From positions 1 through 41,906 of the forward strand of contig JAPKYZ010000019.1 in the NCBI GenBank assembly GCA_026394055.1: a stretch of DNA of 41,906 nt. The letters are read 5' to 3'. A program made the translations under genes and the position numbers. The notes below the pieces were generated by a model, which saw only the letters and a program-made list of their open reading frames with translations, searched no databases and was not told where the DNA came from. This document shows positions 25,735-33,440 of the stretch, piece after piece; the stretch's first letter is position 1, and each line of letters opens with the position of its first letter. Origin of the DNA: Acidobacteriota bacterium (lineage in GTDB: Bacteria; Acidobacteriota; Terriglobia; Bryobacterales; Bryobacteraceae).

Positions 25735-26232
25735 TCAGACCTCGAACTCGCTTACTTGGGCGTAGTGCTGCTTGAAGTGAGAGGGGTCACCGCCCCGCAG
25801 AAGCCCAGCGGCGACGGCGTTCACCGCACCATGGGCGACGATGGCTTTGGGCCGCGGGTCAGCCAGCACGGTTTGGAGCACGCGCGCCACCCGCGCCGTA
25901 AACTCCGCCCAGCCTTCGCCCCCCGGAGGCGAGACGCCAAACCAGTTGCGGTGCAGGTCGCGCGTCAACTCCGGCCACCGCTGCTCAATCTCATCCCAAC
26001 CCAAGCCGCCCCACTCGCCAAAATCAATCTCGCGCAGCTCATCGAGCACGATCTGCGGCACCGTAAAGTTAGCCGCCGTCTGCCGCGCCCGCTGCATCGG
26101 GCTGACGTAGACCACTTCCACCGCCAAATCAAACGTAGGAGCAGCCGCCCGCAGCGGCACATCATTGCGGCAGCCATGGAAGACGCCGGTCACTGTGGGT
26201 TCGGCGTGGCGGATCAGGTAGAGCTTGGGCAT
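25735..26232 (-). CDS. Histidine phosphatase, probable alpha-ribazole phosphatase (CobC-like)
   Basis: The ATG at 26232 starts a 165-residue histidine-phosphatase-superfamily enzyme; the longer in-frame extension overlaps the upstream antitoxin gene and is not protein-like. The phosphohistidine motif L-I-R-H-A-E is at residues 6-11, with S-P-M-Q-R-A-R-Q-T-A near 50, the acid in E-I-D-F-G-E-W-G-G and the second His in V-A-H-G-A-V-N. CobC/CobZ enzymes remove phosphate from alpha-ribazole phosphate in the last steps of cobalamin assembly. That role is inferred from cobQ located ~600 bp upstream on the same strand; sequence alone would allow other phosphatases of the superfamily. Confidence 0.82.
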   Translation of the reverse strand: MPKLYLIRHAEPTVTGVFHGCRNDVPLRAAAPTFDLAVEVVYVSPMQRARQTAANFTVPQIVLDELREIDFGEWGGLGWDEIEQRWPELTRDLHRNWFGVSPPGGEGWAEFTARVARVLQTVLADPRPKAIVAHGAVNAVAAGLLRGGDPSHFKQHYAQVSEFEV

Positions 26233-26254
26233 GAAATCAGGCGTGGGCTGCGAG

Positions 26255-26479
26255 CTAAGCGAACTCGTAGAGCGGCACCGACGAATGAGGTTGCCCCATG
26301 TCGGCCAGCAAGCGCTCAATGGCGCGTACGGTTTCCGGAAGGAACAGCACATCACCACAGACCGGGCAAACCTCCGCAGGGACGTGGTCAATCACAATGA
26401 TCTGTCCATCGCGGCGGACAGTATGCGCGATACTTTGGGTCTCGTACTCGCCGGGACAGTTTTCAAAACTGCAGGTCAT
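26255..26479 (-). CDS. YgiT-type zinc-finger antitoxin (MqsA N-terminal-like)
   Basis: A 74-residue protein with two Cys pairs (C3...C8 and C38-P-V-C41) in the YgiT/MqsA zinc-binding arrangement, the core V-C-P-V-C-G-D-V-L-F, and a C-terminal helix (E-T-V-R-A-I-E-R-L-L). It lacks the C-terminal HTH of full MqsA, as is common for solitary YgiT antitoxins paired with DUF4258 toxins. Its ATG overlaps the stop of the upstream DUF4258 gene by 4 bp. Confidence 0.82.
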   Translation of the reverse strand: MTCSFENCPGEYETQSIAHTVRRDGQIIVIDHVPAEVCPVCGDVLFLPETVRAIERLLADMGQPHSSVPLYEFA

Positions 26480-26799
26480 GACTTCTCACTCCTCTTCTCC
26501 GGCGTCGGCCACTTCGGCGGCTTCGGCTCATAAACGGTGATGATGATCAGCAGCGGCTGCGCTGTGGTGCACACCACATGGACCGGACGCCCGGTCCGGT
26601 CGCGCCCGCCGATCAGGCAACAAGCGCCGCGCCGGTGCTCTGGATAGTCCTCCAGCACTTGCCCCGTCAACAACGCCGCGTAGACATCTTCGAGCAAGAT
26701 TGAATCAGCAACCATCTCAACTTGAGCATGGGCGGTGATTCGAACATCTTCCCGCCGAACCTGCTGTCGAATTCGCTCTTCGATCTCACTTGATCCCAA
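26476..26799 (-). CDS. DUF4258-domain protein, probable toxin of a YgiT module
   Basis: A 107-residue protein with the DUF4258 pattern: I-T-A-H-A-Q-V-E-M near residue 20, L-E-D-V-Y-A-A-L-L-T-G-Q-V-L-E-D-Y-P, then beta-strands G-A-C-C-L-I-G and V-H-V-V-C-T, ending L-I-I-I-T-V-Y-E-P. It resembles RelE-like mRNA interferases with an N-terminal His. Toxin-first order with a 4-bp overlap to YgiT supports a toxin-antitoxin pair. The start is a TTG at 26799 directly abutting TATACT (26805-26800); if that is the true -10 box, translation would begin further inside, so the N-terminus is uncertain. Confidence 0.75.
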   Translation of the reverse strand: MGSSEIEERIRQQVRREDVRITAHAQVEMVADSILLEDVYAALLTGQVLEDYPEHRRGACCLIGGRDRTGRPVHVVCTTAQPLLIIITVYEPKPPKWPTPEKRSEKS

Positions 26800-26840
26800 A
26801 GTATATTGTCCCTCAACACCATGCGGGAAGGGCCAGCGCC

Positions 26841-28211
26841 CTACAGGTAGAGCTCCTCAAAAGCTCGCGTGTCAGCGTTCTCCGCGAACCATTGCGCCAG
26901 CTTCGCGTACTCGCCGCGCTTAGGCGCCGGGGCGTCGACTGCGTGGCCCAGTATGGCGCTGGCGACGTGCGGGTCTTCGAGCGCGCCGTGCAGGTAAGTA
27001 CCCAGAACCCGGCCCAACCGCACACCTTCCGGGCGGCCGTTGATGGTGGCGAAGGGTTCGGCGCCGTCCGGGCGTGTGGTGCGGCCCATGTGGATCTCAT
27101 AGGCGGGGAAGCGGTGGCCGTCGGGCCATTCGGCTTCGACGGTGACGGTGATCTTCGAGTCCTCAAAATCAGTCTCCACCGGCAGCAGACCCAACCCTTC
27201 CAGCTCCCCCGCCCGCCGCCCCAGCATCTGGTAGCCACCGCAGATGCCCAGCACGGTCGCCCCCGCGGAATGCTGGCGGAGGATCCAGCGGTCCAGGCCT
27301 TGGTCCCGCAACCATTGCAGGTCGGCTTCGGTGGCCTTGGTGCCGGGCAGGATCAGGGTGTCGAACAGCCGGTCCAGCGGCCGGTCAATGACGACGGCGG
27401 TGGGCAGCAAGCGGAAGTCGGTCAGGTTTGATATTCGCGGGAACGCGATGATGCCCACCTTGCTCCCCGAACGCGCCCGGTCTTCGAGCGACACGCCGTC
27501 TTCCTCGTCGACATGGATGTCGCGCGTGTACGGAAACACGCCCATGCACTTCAAGCCCGTCCGCTCTTCCAGCATCGTGACACCATTTGCGAACAACGAC
27601 CGGTCACCCCGAAACCGGTTGACGGCGAAGGAGCGCAGCAGCGCACGCTCGTCCGGCGGCAGCAGCACGTGCGTGCCGACAATCGAGGCGAAGACGCCGC
27701 CGCGGTCGATATCGGCCACCAGCATGGCTGGCGAGTTGATGCGCGTCGCGAGGCCGAAGTTCACCAGATCCGTGCGCCGCAGGTTCATCTCGGTCACGCT
27801 GCCCGCGCCCTCGATCACGATCACCTCAAACCGCGCCGCCAGCCGCTCATAGGCATCGAGCACGTGGCCCAGCAGGTAGTCAAAATTCTCGTAGTAGTCC
27901 CGCGCCTGCAGCGTCTTCCACACCTTGCCGTTAACGACCACCTGAGAGCAGGCGTCGGCATCGGGCTTCAGCAGAATGGGATTGAAATCGGGCGAGGGCT
28001 CCAAGCCACAAGCCTCCGCCTGGGCCACCTGAGCCCGTCCAATCTCGCCGCCGCCCGGGCAGGGGTAGGAGTTGTTCGACATGTTCTGCGCCTTAAACGG
28101 CGCGACCCGCAGGCCCCGTTCGCGGAGCCAAGCGCAGACGGCGGTGGTCATCCAACTCTTGCCGACATGGGAGGCGGTGCCGCCGAGGAAGATGGAACGG
28201 GCGCGAGGCAT
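26841..28211 (-). CDS. cobQ: Cobyric acid synthase
   Basis: Amidates four side chains of adenosylcobyrinic acid a,c-diamide using glutamine and ATP. The 456-residue protein has the N-terminal dethiobiotin-synthetase-like domain with P-loop G-G-T-A-S-H-V-G-K-S, the family block F-K-A-Q-N-M-S-N-N-S, I-E-G-A-G-S-V-T-E-M-N-L and A-D-I-D-R-G-G-V-F-A-S. A class I glutaminase-like domain follows, with nucleophile Cys in G-I-C-G-G-Y-Q-M-L-G and the His in G-T-Y-L-H-G. It is shorter than many homologues (about 480-500). It starts 20 bp after the higA stop. A cobC-like phosphatase lies downstream, separated by a toxin-antitoxin pair. Confidence 0.93.
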   Translation of the reverse strand: MPRARSIFLGGTASHVGKSWMTTAVCAWLRERGLRVAPFKAQNMSNNSYPCPGGGEIGRAQVAQAEACGLEPSPDFNPILLKPDADACSQVVVNGKVWKTLQARDYYENFDYLLGHVLDAYERLAARFEVIVIEGAGSVTEMNLRRTDLVNFGLATRINSPAMLVADIDRGGVFASIVGTHVLLPPDERALLRSFAVNRFRGDRSLFANGVTMLEERTGLKCMGVFPYTRDIHVDEEDGVSLEDRARSGSKVGIIAFPRISNLTDFRLLPTAVVIDRPLDRLFDTLILPGTKATEADLQWLRDQGLDRWILRQHSAGATVLGICGGYQMLGRRAGELEGLGLLPVETDFEDSKITVTVEAEWPDGHRFPAYEIHMGRTTRPDGAEPFATINGRPEGVRLGRVLGTYLHGALEDPHVASAILGHAVDAPAPKRGEYAKLAQWFAENADTRAFEELYL

Positions 28212-28231
28212 CTGGTTAAAGGGTCACTTAC

Positions 28232-28540
28232 TCAGCTAGCGCGTGGCAGCACTTCCAACTCGACCCTGGAACCCTCAAGATCCCTGGCCTGGTCGAGTTC
28301 AAAATCCTGCTGCAGGCCTAACCATAGCTCCGCCGAGCAGCCAAAGTAGCGGGCTAGCCGCAGCGCCATCAGGGCGCTGATGCCTCGCTTCTCATTCACG
28401 ATGCCGGAGACTTGGCTGGGCGGCACCCGCAACGCTCGTGCCAACCCGTTGATGGACAGCCCGAGTGGGAGAAGAAATTCTTCTCGCAGAATTTCGCCCG
28501 GATGAACCGGCGTCATATTGCGTTTGCGAACCATACTCAT
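28232..28540 (-). CDS. higA: HigA-family antitoxin (HTH XRE)
   Basis: A 102-residue protein with the HigA signature: H-P-G-E-I-L-R-E-E-F near residue 13, an XRE helix-turn-helix (L-S-I-N-G-L-A-R-A-L-R-V-P-P-S-Q-V-S-G-I), R-G-I-S-A-L-M-A-L-R-L-A-R-Y-F and W-L-G-L-Q-Q-D-F. It binds the operon promoter and neutralises HigB. It follows the toxin gene after 38 bp, the reversed order typical of higBA, and lies 20 bp upstream of cobQ. Confidence 0.92.
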   Translation of the reverse strand: MSMVRKRNMTPVHPGEILREEFLLPLGLSINGLARALRVPPSQVSGIVNEKRGISALMALRLARYFGCSAELWLGLQQDFELDQARDLEGSRVELEVLPRAS

Positions 28541-28578
28541 CTCCTTGGCACGGCCACTACACCACTAGTGACAATCAG

Positions 28579-28848
28579 TCAGCTCAGCTCCACATCGAAG
28601 GCATCGCCATTCCGCCAGTGACAGCAAATCCGGTACTGGTCATTGACGCGAATGCTGTACTGGCCGGCCCGGTCGCCCTTCAGCAGTTCCAGCCGGTTGC
28701 CCGGCGGCACTCTCAGATCATCCAAATTCTGCGCACGATGCAGAATCCGCAGTTTCCGCAGGGCCGCCCGGGCGATGGCTTTCCATCGCTTCGAGGCAAA
28801 GCGGTCAAACAGCAGCTCGGTCTCGCGGTCTCGGAATGACCGGATCAC
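28579..28848 (-). CDS. higB: HigB-family mRNA interferase toxin
   Basis: An 89-residue RelE-superfamily protein: starts I-R-S-F-R-D-R-E-T-E-L-L-F, then K-L-R-I-L-H-R-A, L-D-D-L-R-V-P-P-G-N-R-L-E-L-L-K-G-D, and the conserved Y-S-I-R-V-N-D-Q-Y-R-I-C-C-H-W near the end. It cleaves ribosome-bound mRNA in known members. The GTG start at 28848 has TAGAAT 6 nt upstream and no SD. It diverges from the Gfo/Idh/MocA gene. Confidence 0.92.
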   Translation of the reverse strand: MIRSFRDRETELLFDRFASKRWKAIARAALRKLRILHRAQNLDDLRVPPGNRLELLKGDRAGQYSIRVNDQYRICCHWRNGDAFDVELS

Positions 28849-28854
28849 ATCGCT

Positions 28855-28884
28855 ATTCTATCCAACGTAATACCGGCGATGCAA
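28855..28884 (-). promoter_or_regulatory. Promoter of higBA, leaderless arrangement
   Basis: The minus-strand TAGAAT (28860-28855) lies 6 nt before the GTG at 28848. TTGCAT (28884-28879) is a possible -35 box with an 18-bp spacer. HigA would be expected to bind here, but no clear operator palindrome was recognised. Confidence 0.5.
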
Positions 28885-28926
28885 TAGCGGGCTGTGGACG
28901 GCCATCCCGGCGAATGGAGAAAGGGA

Positions 28927-28932
28927 TAGAAT
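28927..28932 (+). promoter_or_regulatory. -10 box of the Gfo/Idh/MocA gene, leaderless arrangement
   Basis: TAGAAT ends 8 nt before the ATG at 28941. It sits in a small palindrome (AGGGA-TAGAAT-CCCT). No SD sequence is seen. Confidence 0.45.
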
Positions 28933-28940
28933 CCCTAATC

Positions 28941-30242
28941 ATGAACCGTCGGCTTTTTTTGGGAACTACCGCCTTGTCCGCGTCCCGCGTGATGGGGGCC
29001 AATGATCGGGTGAATGTGGGGTTGATTGGCTGTGGCGGGCGGGGGCGTTATGTGGCCAGCCTGATGCGGCAGGCGCCCAATACGGCTTTTGTGGCCGTGG
29101 CCGACGTCTACGACACCAACGCCAACAACGCGCGCGAATGGGCCGGGGGTGACGCGAAGGCGTTTAAGGACTTCCGCAAGCTGCTGGACATGAAGGAAGT
29201 GGATGCCATCATGGTGTCCGCGCCGGACCACTGGCATGCGATTCCGACGATTATGGCTTGCCAGGCGGGCAAGGATGTCTATTGCGAAAAGCCGGTCTCG
29301 CTGACCATCCGCGAAGGGCGAGCGATGGTGAACGCGGCGCGCAAGTACAACCGCATTGTGTGCGCTGGTACGCAGCACCGGTCCGCCAAGCACTTCCCCA
29401 AGATCGCGGAGATGATCCAGCGCGGTGATATTGGCGAAGTGAAGTTTGTGCGCGTTTGGAACTACATCAATGTCACGCCCAATGGCATTGGCCGCAAACC
29501 CAACCAGGAGCCGCCGGCGGGACTGGATTGGGATTTCTACTGTGGGCCATCGCCCAAGGTGCCCTTCAACCCGAACCGTTTTCTCGCTACCTACCGGCAG
29601 TTCTTTGACTATTCGGGCGGCTACATCACCGACTACGGCAACCACCGCATCGACACGGCGCAGCAGATCATGGGGTCCACTGCACCGCACACGATTTCTG
29701 CTTCCGGTGGACGATACATCGTCAAGGATGACGGCGATGTGCCGGACTTCATGACGGTGACTTATGAGTTCGACAACTACATCATGACCTACGAAGGGTC
29801 GAACTTGAATGGCTTTGGGATGGGTGCCGCGAAGGTGGGGCCCAAGTATTACAACGGCCGCGGCGAGTACGATCAGCCGAATGGGATCTGCTTTTATGGC
29901 ACCGATGGCACGATCTTTGCCGAGCGGATCAGCTGGGCGATCTACCCTGAAACCTCGAACCCGCGGCACCAGGCCAAGCCGGTGCAAGTGTTCTACGAGA
30001 ATGTCCCGGAGCCGACCAAGGATCACGCGGCGCACTTTGTGGATTGCGTCCGCACCCGCAAGACACCATCGGCCGATATCGAAATTGGGCATCGCTCCAC
30101 CAGCGTCTGCCTGCTGGGCAACATTGCGCTCAAGACGGGCAAGAAGTTGAAGTGGGACGCCAAGAAGGAAGACTTCCTGGGCGCTCCCGATGCATCGGCG
30201 CTGCTCGGGCGGAAGGCGCGGAAGCCTTGGGATCTGGTGTAG
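28941..30242 (+). CDS. Gfo/Idh/MocA-family oxidoreductase, Tat-exported
   Basis: The ATG at 28941 gives 433 residues starting M-N-R-R-L-F-L-G, a twin-arginine signal; the upstream in-frame extension overlaps higB. The Rossmann motif V-G-L-I-G-C-G-G-R-G-R is at ~28-38, followed by V-S-A-P-D-H-W-H, Y-C-E-K-P-V-S-L-T (the E-K-P motif) and the catalytic-region G-N-H-R-I-D-T-A-Q. Such exported NAD(P)-dependent proteins act on sugars, cyclitols or glycosides, and are abundant in Acidobacteria and Planctomycetes. A paralogue starts at 41579. The substrate is unknown. Confidence 0.9.
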   Translation: MNRRLFLGTTALSASRVMGANDRVNVGLIGCGGRGRYVASLMRQAPNTAFVAVADVYDTNANNAREWAGGDAKAFKDFRKLLDMKEVDAIMVSAPDHWHAIPTIMACQAGKDVYCEKPVSLTIREGRAMVNAARKYNRIVCAGTQHRSAKHFPKIAEMIQRGDIGEVKFVRVWNYINVTPNGIGRKPNQEPPAGLDWDFYCGPSPKVPFNPNRFLATYRQFFDYSGGYITDYGNHRIDTAQQIMGSTAPHTISASGGRYIVKDDGDVPDFMTVTYEFDNYIMTYEGSNLNGFGMGAAKVGPKYYNGRGEYDQPNGICFYGTDGTIFAERISWAIYPETSNPRHQAKPVQVFYENVPEPTKDHAAHFVDCVRTRKTPSADIEIGHRSTSVCLLGNIALKTGKKLKWDAKKEDFLGAPDASALLGRKARKPWDLV

Positions 30243-30372
30243 CCCGGTTGGGGCACGAGCGAGTGACGCATTACACTAAAGCCATGCCGGTGATGAGGGT
30301 TGAGGCGCAGGCGCGCCCCTGTTTTAGATCTGATTTGCGCAGCCATTTTCGGCAGGATGCTGGCATCGGCGC

Positions 30373-31458
30373 ATGAGCGAGCTTTGTCCGGCCACTCCAT
30401 CGGAACTGGCGCAAGCTCTGGCGGACGCCGCATCCCGGCACCACAAGATCCGGCTGGGCGGTAATTTTTCAAAGCCCGGTGCGACGGCTGGAGACGTCAC
30501 CATTTCGACGCGGGACCTGAACCGCGTGCTCACATTTGAGCCCAAGGATCTGACCATTTCGGTGGAGGCAGGACTGCCCTACGCCGAACTGACGCAACTG
30601 CTCGACCAGCATCAGATGATGATTCCGCTGGATCCGCCGTGGTCGGCACAGGCCACTATCGGCGGCGTGGTCGCGGCCAACCACTCGGGCCCACGCCGCC
30701 GTCTCTATGGCAGCGCGCGAGATCTGGTGATCGGCATGACGTTTGCCACGCTCGACGGTCAGGTGATCCAGTCCGGCGGCATGGTGGTGAAGAACGTCGC
30801 GGGCCTGGACATGGCGAAGCTGCTGATTGGCAGCTATGGCACGCTGGCCGCCATGGCGACGATCAACTTTAAGTTGATTCCGAAGCCCTCCGGGTCACGC
30901 ACGTTCTGCCTGACCGGCGCGACGCTGGAAGAGGTAATGCAGCAGCGGGACGCGATTCTGCGGGGCGTGCTGCAGCCGGTGGCGCTCGATTTATTGAACC
31001 CGGAGGCGGCGGAGCGGGTGGGCTTGCCCGCGCAATGGTCGCTGCTGTTGCAGGCGGCGGGCAATGCGGCGTTGCTCGACCGGTATTCGCGTGAGCTGTC
31101 GGCCGCCAAGGTGATGGGTGAAGAGGTTTGGCCGCGGATCCAAGAGTTCACCCCCACCTTCCTGGCCGCCCATCCGCAGGGACGGGTGGCGCGGTTTTCG
31201 ACGACGCTCACCGATGTCTCGGAACCATTCCAGGTGTGGCGCGGACCGATGATTGCTCGGGCTGCGACCGGGGTGGCCTATGGCTATTCCGAGAAGCCGC
31301 TTTCACTGCCTGCGGGCTTCAAGATGGTGATCGAATATGGCGAATCGCTGATGCCGTGGGCGCAAACGGGGAGTGACTATTCGGCGATGAAACGTGTGAA
31401 ACAGATGCTGGACCCGCAAGGCTTGTTGAATCCGGGGAGGCTGTATGCACGGCTCTAA
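30373..31458 (+). CDS. glcE: Glycolate oxidase FAD-binding subunit GlcE-like
   Basis: A 361-residue FAD-binding PCMH-type protein. Visible motifs are I-R-L-G-G-N-F-S-K-P-G, L-T-I-S-V-E-A-G-L-P-Y-A-E-L, I-G-G-V-V-A-A-N-H-S-G-P, G-M-V-V-K-N-V-A-G-L-D-M-A-K-L and the C-terminal D-P-Q-G-L-L-N-P-G-R-L, all characteristic of GlcE. With GlcD and GlcF it forms membrane-associated glycolate dehydrogenase, passing electrons to quinone. The 3' end overlaps glcF by 14 bp, so the two are an operon. glcD is not in the window. Confidence 0.88.
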   Translation: MSELCPATPSELAQALADAASRHHKIRLGGNFSKPGATAGDVTISTRDLNRVLTFEPKDLTISVEAGLPYAELTQLLDQHQMMIPLDPPWSAQATIGGVVAANHSGPRRRLYGSARDLVIGMTFATLDGQVIQSGGMVVKNVAGLDMAKLLIGSYGTLAAMATINFKLIPKPSGSRTFCLTGATLEEVMQQRDAILRGVLQPVALDLLNPEAAERVGLPAQWSLLLQAAGNAALLDRYSRELSAAKVMGEEVWPRIQEFTPTFLAAHPQGRVARFSTTLTDVSEPFQVWRGPMIARAATGVAYGYSEKPLSLPAGFKMVIEYGESLMPWAQTGSDYSAMKRVKQMLDPQGLLNPGRLYARL

Positions 31459-32803
31459 TGATCAAGGCGCGGCGGTTCAAGGTGCGGGTGATTCTTCGTA
31501 CGCGCGGCCGGTGCTGGCCGACCGACACCCTGACGCGCCGCAGCAGAAGGACCTGGACAAGTGCGTGCACTGCGGGCTGTGCCTGAACTCCTGCCCGACT
31601 TACCGCGAGCTGGGGATCGAGATGGATTCACCGCGCGGGCGCATCTACCAGATGGTGCAGGTGGCCACCGGGGCGGCACCGGTGAGTTCGGAGCAGTATC
31701 TCGAACACCTGGGGCTTTGCCTGGGCTGCCGTGGCTGTGAGACCGCGTGCCCGTCGGGCGTGCAGTATGGCCGGTTGATTGAGGCGGCGCGCACCGAGAT
31801 CCAGGCCAAGATTCCGCTATCGCCCATGGCGCAGTTGCTGCAGTGGTTCGTCTTTAAGCAACTGCTGCAATCGCCATTGCTGCTGAAGATCGTGGGCCTG
31901 AAGTTGTGGATCTACCAGCAGAGTGGCTTGCAACGCTTGGTGCGCGCGTCGGGCATTTTGAAGTTGATGGGCGCGTTGGGTCGAGCCGAGAAGCTGGCGC
32001 CGGAAGCGGAGATGCCGACGTTTTACGGGTCGATCGGCAAGGTGTTTCCAGCCGAGGGCCCACGCAAGCACAAGGTGGCCTTTATGGCGGGCTGCATGGC
32101 CAACATCTTCTTTGCGCGGTTGAATGAAGCGACGGTGCGGGTCCTGCAGAAGAACGGCTGTGAAGTGCACATCCCGGCGGATCAGGGATGCTGCGGCGCT
32201 TTGCACGCGCATGCGGGGTTGCGGGACGAAGCCCGCAAACTGGCCCGGCAGAACATTGATGCCGTGCTGGACGGCGGCTTTGATGCGATCTTGACCAATG
32301 CCGGCGGATGCGGGTCGACGTTGAAAGAGTACGGCGAGCTACTGGAACATGACGCCGCCTATCACGCCAAGGGTGAGCGCTGGGTATCGCTGATGCGCGA
32401 CGTGAATGAGTTTCTCGCCTCCATCGAGCTGAACCGCGACATGGGTGAAGTGAAGCTGACGGTGACCTATCAGGATTCCTGCCACTTGGCCCACGGCCAA
32501 AAGGTCCGCAGCGCGCCGCGGCAACTGCTGCGTTCCGTGCCGGGTTTGACGCTGAAGGAGATGGCTTCAAGCGACGTCTGCTGCGGCAGTGCGGGCATCT
32601 ACAATGTGGTGCAGAACGAGATGTCGATGCAGATCCTGGAATCAAAGATGCGCAACGTGAACGCGACCGGGGCGCAGGCAATCGCCACGGCCAATCCGGG
32701 CTGCTTGCTCCAGGTGAAGGCCGGGGCCGAGCTCTACGGGCACGGGCAGAAGGCTTACCACGTGATCGAGATTCTCGATCAGGCTTACCGCAACCGGAAG
32801 TAG
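31445..32803 (+). CDS. glcF: Glycolate oxidase iron-sulfur subunit GlcF-like
   Basis: A 452-residue protein with two [4Fe-4S] motifs, C40-x2-C43-x2-C46-x3-C50-P and C92-x2-C95-x2-C98-x3-C102-P. Two CCG domains follow (F-M-A-G-C-M-A-N-I-F with D-Q-G-C-C-G-A-L; T-Y-Q-D-S-C-H-L-A-H-G with S-S-D-V-C-C-G-S-A-G). This is the complete GlcF arrangement; L-lactate and glycerol-3-phosphate relatives share it, but the GlcE partner favours glycolate. The start overlaps glcE. It converges on the VapC gene two bases beyond its stop. Confidence 0.9.
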   Translation: MHGSNDQGAAVQGAGDSSYARPVLADRHPDAPQQKDLDKCVHCGLCLNSCPTYRELGIEMDSPRGRIYQMVQVATGAAPVSSEQYLEHLGLCLGCRGCETACPSGVQYGRLIEAARTEIQAKIPLSPMAQLLQWFVFKQLLQSPLLLKIVGLKLWIYQQSGLQRLVRASGILKLMGALGRAEKLAPEAEMPTFYGSIGKVFPAEGPRKHKVAFMAGCMANIFFARLNEATVRVLQKNGCEVHIPADQGCCGALHAHAGLRDEARKLARQNIDAVLDGGFDAILTNAGGCGSTLKEYGELLEHDAAYHAKGERWVSLMRDVNEFLASIELNRDMGEVKLTVTYQDSCHLAHGQKVRSAPRQLLRSVPGLTLKEMASSDVCCGSAGIYNVVQNEMSMQILESKMRNVNATGAQAIATANPGCLLQVKAGAELYGHGQKAYHVIEILDQAYRNRK

Positions 32804-32805
32804 TG

Positions 32806-33183
32806 CTACTTCGCGAGTTTGAGACCCGAATGCTTGGCGAACATGGCGAAGCCCTTGTCGCGTGTGAGAAGAGGGACCTGGTAATCCAGGCAGCATTGGA
32901 CAATCAGCGTATCAGCAAGTTTCGGACGCAGACCCATCCGCCACAAACTGGCCCGCAACAAACCTGCGCGTTCCCAGAATCCCGGTCCTAACTCCAGACG
33001 CGGGACCGACTGCAAATCGCTCCGGTGGCCGCCGGGCATATCCGGATCGCTCAGCAACTCTGACAGAACTGGCGGTGGCATCATGGCCCGCTGAAACCTC
33101 AGGGCGATCGCCAAGGTCTCTACATCGTCCGCCTGTTCACCAGCCAAGTGGGCGATCCAGATATTGGTGTCGGCGCTGACCAT
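32806..33183 (-). CDS. VapC-type PIN-domain toxin
   Basis: A 125-residue PIN ribonuclease with its acidic residues apparently intact: D5 in V-S-A-D-T-N-I-W, E in L-S-E-L-L, D in L-A-D-T-L-I-V-Q and D in L-L-T-R-D-K-G-F. VapC toxins cleave tRNA or rRNA. Its ATG follows the antitoxin TAG after one base, giving tight coupling. It contrasts with the interrupted PIN toxin at 8610-9041. Confidence 0.9.
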   Translation of the reverse strand: MVSADTNIWIAHLAGEQADDVETLAIALRFQRAMMPPPVLSELLSDPDMPGGHRSDLQSVPRLELGPGFWERAGLLRASLWRMGLRPKLADTLIVQCCLDYQVPLLTRDKGFAMFAKHSGLKLAK

Positions 33184-33184
33184 C

Positions 33185-33400
33185 CTAGTCTCGCAAGGCG
33201 GCGAAATCCATCTTTGATTTGTAGGTGCCGCGCGCCGCCAACAGCCGGGCGTACGCCTCCTTGGCCGCGACTTTCCGGAGACCTTCCACTACCGTCGCCG
33301 TGAGCCCTTCACCATTGGCCTTCATCGCAAGGTCCAAGACATCTGACGGGACGTTGACGGTAATCTTTCGATTCTCGGACTTCTTCGCTTTCGTCACCAT
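33185..33400 (-). CDS. VapB-like antitoxin (ribbon-helix-helix type)
   Basis: A 71-residue protein: R-K-I-T-V-N-V-P-S-D-V-L-D-L-A-M-K resembles an N-terminal RHH strand-helix that binds operator DNA, followed by L-T-A-T-V-V-E-G-L and a Lys/Ala-rich C-terminal tail expected to wrap the toxin. The order antitoxin-toxin with a 1-bp gap is typical. CATACT lies 6 nt before the ATG at 33400, another possible leaderless promoter but weaker than the others. Confidence 0.85.
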   Translation of the reverse strand: MVTKAKKSENRKITVNVPSDVLDLAMKANGEGLTATVVEGLRKVAAKEAYARLLAARGTYKSKMDFAALRD

Positions 33401-33440
33401 AGCCTCAGTATGCCATATCGGTTGCGGCTTGGCGTATGGT

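Noticed and set aside
28212..28231. Cobalamin riboswitch upstream of cobQ
   Set aside because: Only 20 bp separate higA and cobQ, far too short, and no B12-box-like sequence was seen in the flanking gaps.
28935..30092. 385-codon minus-strand frame opposite the Gfo/Idh/MocA gene
   Set aside because: Composition is that of an antisense shadow; the plus-strand protein has Rossmann and E-K-P motifs.
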